Origin: Gaertneriomyces semiglobifer
Taxonomy: Eukaryota; Chytridiomycota; Chytridiomycetes; Spizellomycetales; Spizellomycetaceae
Assembly (NCBI GenBank): GCA_025558075.1
Contig: JAHLKF010000005.1
Span: 558,001 to 622,000, forward strand
Length of the DNA stretch: 64,000 nt
Reading direction: 5' to 3'
Positions 61,129 to 64,000 of the stretch are shown here, in pieces (positions within the stretch are counted from its first letter, which is position 1; every line of letters begins with the position of its first letter). The notes under the pieces are model-generated. The model did no database searches, was not told where the DNA came from, and saw only the letters and a program-made list of their open reading frames with translations. The translations under genes and the position numbers were made by a program.

Positions 61129-63501
61129 ATGATGGCGGGCGACGTACCGGACCACTTGAAAGACGACTTTGATCCTTCAAAGGCCACTATCAATCAGCTG
61201 ACAAGCATCCTTAGCCAGCATGGCGTGGACACACCCGGAACACGCCAGAAAAAGCAGTTTTACGTCGACTTGTTCCAGTCAGCCGTGACCCCAAGGAGGA
61301 AAAAGCTTATCAAGGAGCTGACCAAAACTCATGGCAAGGCCCCGAAGGCTTTCGGAGTTGTCGGGGAAGAATACAGTGATATTGCCGGTGCAACAGCGTC
61401 ATTAGGCGCCGCTTTGCCACCGAAGACGCCATCACGCAGTACGCGCCGAACGACGCTAGCTACTGGAGATGTGCCGTCTGACCCGGAGCAGTCTGTTGCT
61501 AGCGACAGTGATGAGAAGACGTTCATTGAACAGCCTAGCTTTTCTCACGAAAACCCGTTTCAAAGTCCGAGCCCTCCACGGCCTCTCAAACAAAAGGTTA
61601 TGAAGAAGCGCAAGCCTGTCATACCTACTACTTCCGATGACAATGAGATCATTCGCCCAAAGCAATCAAACGCCATCAATGCCCCGTCACCTCAACCATT
61701 CATGTTCAGGCTTCAACAAGACCAGAAATTCAACGCCTCGGCTTCCGAGGCATCAGCGGCTGATACTGCACCAGAAACGCCTATCAAGGCGTCTCAATTA
61801 CGTGTATCTCGAAGGAAAACTGGCGGTGATAACTTTACTAATGTGGAGCCCCAAACACCGAGACGACGTGTTCCCAGCAGTAGCAACGATGATGAACAGC
61901 CTTTAGATGCACAAGCTCTTACCGAGTCAGCCACGCCTGTCCGGTATGCTGGCATGTCATTACCTGGGTATTCTACCGAGACTATCAAGACACCTCCTCC
62001 TCCGGCGACTATTCCTGACTCTTGGGCGTGCATTACACCATCAAAGGATCTGCCAACCAAAACTAATGCAGGCCGAGCACTAAAAAGGCGAATTGGCCGA
62101 GGCGTTCCTGTTCGCGCTCCAAAGTCGAGGTTTCCCTGGATGATTGCTTTTGCAGTTTTCTTGGTAGTTGCGGTGCTTGGACAGTGGTATTGGGAGTTCC
62201 GCGATGTGCTGGGCTATTGTGATGCCAATGACTCATCCACAAAGAATACTTTCAAGTACTCAGGCTACAACCCACTTGGGTATGTGATGCCGGTTTGCCG
62301 ACCCTGCCCCGAGAATGCCCTTTGCGTAGATAAAACTGTGCTATCGTGCGACCGTGAGAACGCTGATTACGTTCTGAAACCAAGTCTGTTAGCCACGTTC
62401 CTTCCCCACAAGTTGATTCCTTTCCCTCTGGATGAACCGTCGTGTGTCAAGGACACGAGGAAAGAACAGGAGGAATTGAAGCGCCAACAACATGTAGACA
62501 CCTTATTGGAAATTCTTAGTCAGGTTGTGCGCTACTGGGTTGGTGCTGCCGAGTGTGGAAGTCAACCTCGTGAAGTTACAGCGCCATTACGCTCGCGTGA
62601 GACGGGTAACATTTTGGGCATGCCCCAAACCCTCGCCAAGCAGGAACTACGTAGGAAAATCGGCCGCAGATGGTCGGATACTACGTTTGATACTTACTGG
62701 GATTTGGCGATGAGGCGCGTGTATAGCTCAGACGTAGGTGGTGAGACGCAAGACGTCGGCTCCACGTTGGATCAGGGTACCCGCCAGACGCGCTTGCTTT
62801 ACTCTCGCCAGCCGCCAATAATGACGTTCACTTGCCGGCTGCGCCGCTCACTGTGGGAAACATCGAGAGCGTACTGGTTGGAATTGTCCATTTTTGGAGG
62901 TATGGTTATGGGTGGTGCATTCATATGGTACAAAATCCAAGCGAAGGGACGAGAGGACCATATTGTTGGCAAGCTGGTGGATGATGTGGTCGATGCAGTG
63001 TGCGAGGAGGCAGAGAATAATCGAGCTGATCCTGTAAGACATCCAATTCCCGGATTAGCGGTGGTACAGCTTAAAGATTATCTGTTGCCCATCTCGGTTG
63101 GGTCGGTGAAAAGACGCGAGCATGAAAACTCGTATGATGAGAACACTGGATACACCAAGTGGCATCTCCGTGAATCTGAACGAGACAAAATTTGGGAAAA
63201 GGTTCACCAGATGGTTTTGAGAAACAGTAATATTCGGGAGACACTGATGGATCTCAACGGAGAAGGACACTTGATATGGCAATGGATTGGCAGCCATGCG
63301 CTGAGTCCCAAAAAGAAAGGTGCGGGTGTTGCCGCGGCTAGACTAGCGAGTGGATCCGAGTTTCCCGGAAGTACAAAAACGGCATCTGCCATTGATGCCG
63401 ATTCACCACCATCAACGCCAGTGAGGACCCCATTGGCGACATTGACTGGAGCCGATTCGCCTGCAGAAAGCGAGAATGTGGTAGAAGGAAAAGCGACGTA
63501 A
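61129..63501 (+). CDS. inner nuclear membrane protein Src1/Heh1 (MAN1-like)
   Basis: Integral protein of the inner nuclear envelope that recruits ESCRT-III and anchors chromatin. Single exon, 790 aa. The N-terminus is a HeH/LEM-type domain (KATINQLTSILSQHGVDTPG). A long disordered, phospho-rich segment with basic patches follows; transmembrane segment 1 lies at about residues 335-357 (WMIAFAVFLVVAVLGQWYW). The lumenal part carries the Man1-Src1 signature (YGC-like GYCDANDS, CRPCPENALC, CDRENADYVL), then transmembrane segment 2 at about 582-603 and a winged-helix-like C-terminus. Start ATG chosen at 61129, the first of two adjacent Met codons. Confidence 0.92.
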   Translation: MMAGDVPDHLKDDFDPSKATINQLTSILSQHGVDTPGTRQKKQFYVDLFQSAVTPRRKKLIKELTKTHGKAPKAFGVVGEEYSDIAGATASLGAALPPKTPSRSTRRTTLATGDVPSDPEQSVASDSDEKTFIEQPSFSHENPFQSPSPPRPLKQKVMKKRKPVIPTTSDDNEIIRPKQSNAINAPSPQPFMFRLQQDQKFNASASEASAADTAPETPIKASQLRVSRRKTGGDNFTNVEPQTPRRRVPSSSNDDEQPLDAQALTESATPVRYAGMSLPGYSTETIKTPPPPATIPDSWACITPSKDLPTKTNAGRALKRRIGRGVPVRAPKSRFPWMIAFAVFLVVAVLGQWYWEFRDVLGYCDANDSSTKNTFKYSGYNPLGYVMPVCRPCPENALCVDKTVLSCDRENADYVLKPSLLATFLPHKLIPFPLDEPSCVKDTRKEQEELKRQQHVDTLLEILSQVVRYWVGAAECGSQPREVTAPLRSRETGNILGMPQTLAKQELRRKIGRRWSDTTFDTYWDLAMRRVYSSDVGGETQDVGSTLDQGTRQTRLLYSRQPPIMTFTCRLRRSLWETSRAYWLELSIFGGMVMGGAFIWYKIQAKGREDHIVGKLVDDVVDAVCEEAENNRADPVRHPIPGLAVVQLKDYLLPISVGSVKRREHENSYDENTGYTKWHLRESERDKIWEKVHQMVLRNSNIRETLMDLNGEGHLIWQWIGSHALSPKKKGAGVAAARLASGSEFPGSTKTASAIDADSPPSTPVRTPLATLTGADSPAESENVVEGKAT

Positions 63502-63570
63502 TGTTCGTAAAGTTATCACAGTTTGTACACGTTGGTTTGCACATGTGAACAGTTTATCATTGTACTACGT

Positions 63571-64000
63571 TTATATATATACTCCGTGTTCGTCCTCAAC
63601 TGGGTCACACATTGCCAGAATCTCGTCAACATCATCTAGCGTATAGCCGCCGTGCTTCTCCAGCTCTGCCAATGCTTTCCACCACTCATTCTTGGCAGCT
63701 TTTAGAGCTGCCAAGTGGGACGCCCGAATAGCGCCTTTGCGGTCGTCAGGTATGCAAATGGACTCGCTTAATTCCCGATATTCATCAGTGTTCATACTCG
63801 CTAAAGTGTCACCGGCGCTCAAAAATTCCACGTATTTGTCTGTCTCTGCTATCATTTCCTCGAGATCTTCCACAGGAATAAAGTGTTTCGAGTCGGCGTT
63901 GAACTCGTCGATTGCTCTACGGAGCTCAGACAGCGTGTGAGATATAGATGCCTCGACTTCTTTTTCAGGTAGAGGTTCTGGTTGCTCCAGTAACCTTCGC
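63571..64000 (-). CDS. unidentified protein, C-terminal part (starts beyond window)
   Basis: An open frame runs off the right end of the window, reading from RRLLEQPEPLPEKEV to DEHGVYI, at least 142 aa. It is acidic, helical and rich in Leu/Glu/Ala. I do not recognise the family. The frame is open continuously through 63874-64000, so the gene extends further. Confidence 0.6.
   Translation of the reverse strand, partial: RRLLEQPEPLPEKEVEASISHTLSELRRAIDEFNADSKHFIPVEDLEEMIAETDKYVEFLSAGDTLASMNTDEYRELSESICIPDDRKGAIRASHLAALKAAKNEWWKALAELEKHGGYTLDDVDEILAMCDPVEDEHGVYI

Overview
The window is a gene-dense, intron-rich stretch of a fungal nuclear genome, most likely from a zoosporic (chytrid-grade) fungus. 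Introns are mostly 55-70 nt with GT-AG ends, intergenic gaps are short, and many gene pairs are divergent or convergent. The flagellate assignment is an inference from three proteins: a kinesin-2 motor (intraflagellar transport), an RP2 homologue (ciliary ARL3 GAP) and a centrin-like four-EF-hand protein. The core metabolic and nuclear proteins are fungal in type. I see no mobile element, CRISPR array, rRNA or tRNA gene. Exon coordinates were built by hand by matching donor/acceptor sites, phase and family motifs; a phase-consistent chain supports every multi-exon model, but none is backed by transcripts.

Layout. 1-1.6 kb: 3' part of a WASP gene (+). 1.75-3.8: asparaginyl-tRNA synthetase (-). 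4.1-5.4: TFIIH subunit Tfb4 (+). 5.5-8.1: kinesin-2 (-), divergent from a coiled-coil At4g15545-type protein (+). 9.7-11.0: SGF29 of SAGA (-). 11.3-12.6: NTF2-like protein with PPGG repeats (-). 12.8-13.9: mitochondrial GTP/GDP carrier (-). 14.3-15.3: homoserine kinase (+). 15.5-16.0: LMW tyrosine phosphatase (-). 16.3-17.5: YggS/PROSC-type PLP protein (+). 17.8-19.6: enolase (-). 20.1-22.4: Pol III subunit RPC5 (-). 22.7-23.6: CBP20 (-). 23.8-25.1: NSUN-type RNA methyltransferase (+). 25.2-26.8: SMYD-like SET protein (+). 26.9-28.3: RP2 (-), 85 bp from a divergent SAM-domain protein (+). 29.5-32.6: mitochondrial leucyl-tRNA synthetase (-). 32.9-33.8: Sec14-like protein (-). 34.1-37.7: a very long Abl-interactor (ABI) protein (-). 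37.9-38.7: EF-hand protein (+). 38.7-39.7: short-chain dehydrogenase (-). 39.9-41.4: CCCH/Smr protein (+). 41.7-44.5: GPI1/PIG-Q (+). 44.5-45.5: PCNA (-). 46.0-46.6: mitochondrial pyruvate carrier MPC1 (-). 47.0-50.6: VPS34 (+). 51.1-51.9: mitoribosomal uL29m (+). 52.1-53.2: G-patch/zinc-finger protein (-). 54.6-55.5: beta-carbonic anhydrase (+). 56.2-57.6: NIPA-type Mg transporter (+). 57.9-60.1: NOP2 (-). 61.1-63.5: inner nuclear membrane Src1/Heh (+). 63.6-end: unknown partial gene (-).

The most striking locus is 34.1-37.7 kb: an 11-exon gene that starts as an ABI subunit of the WAVE complex and ends in its SH3 domain, but carries in between a 36-bp-unit polyproline minisatellite and five short amphipathic helix repeats resembling WASP-family actin-binding segments. 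With the WASP gene 34 kb away, this points to a branched-actin (Arp2/3) machinery of the kind linked to amoeboid crawling in zoospores. Other notable points are a 3-nt microexon in the YggS gene, a leucyl-tRNA synthetase that has lost its editing-site motifs, an asparaginyl-tRNA synthetase with two start codons separated by a mitochondrial-type leader, and cases where intron retention would change a protein without a frameshift (carbonic anhydrase) or give a different tail (MPC1).
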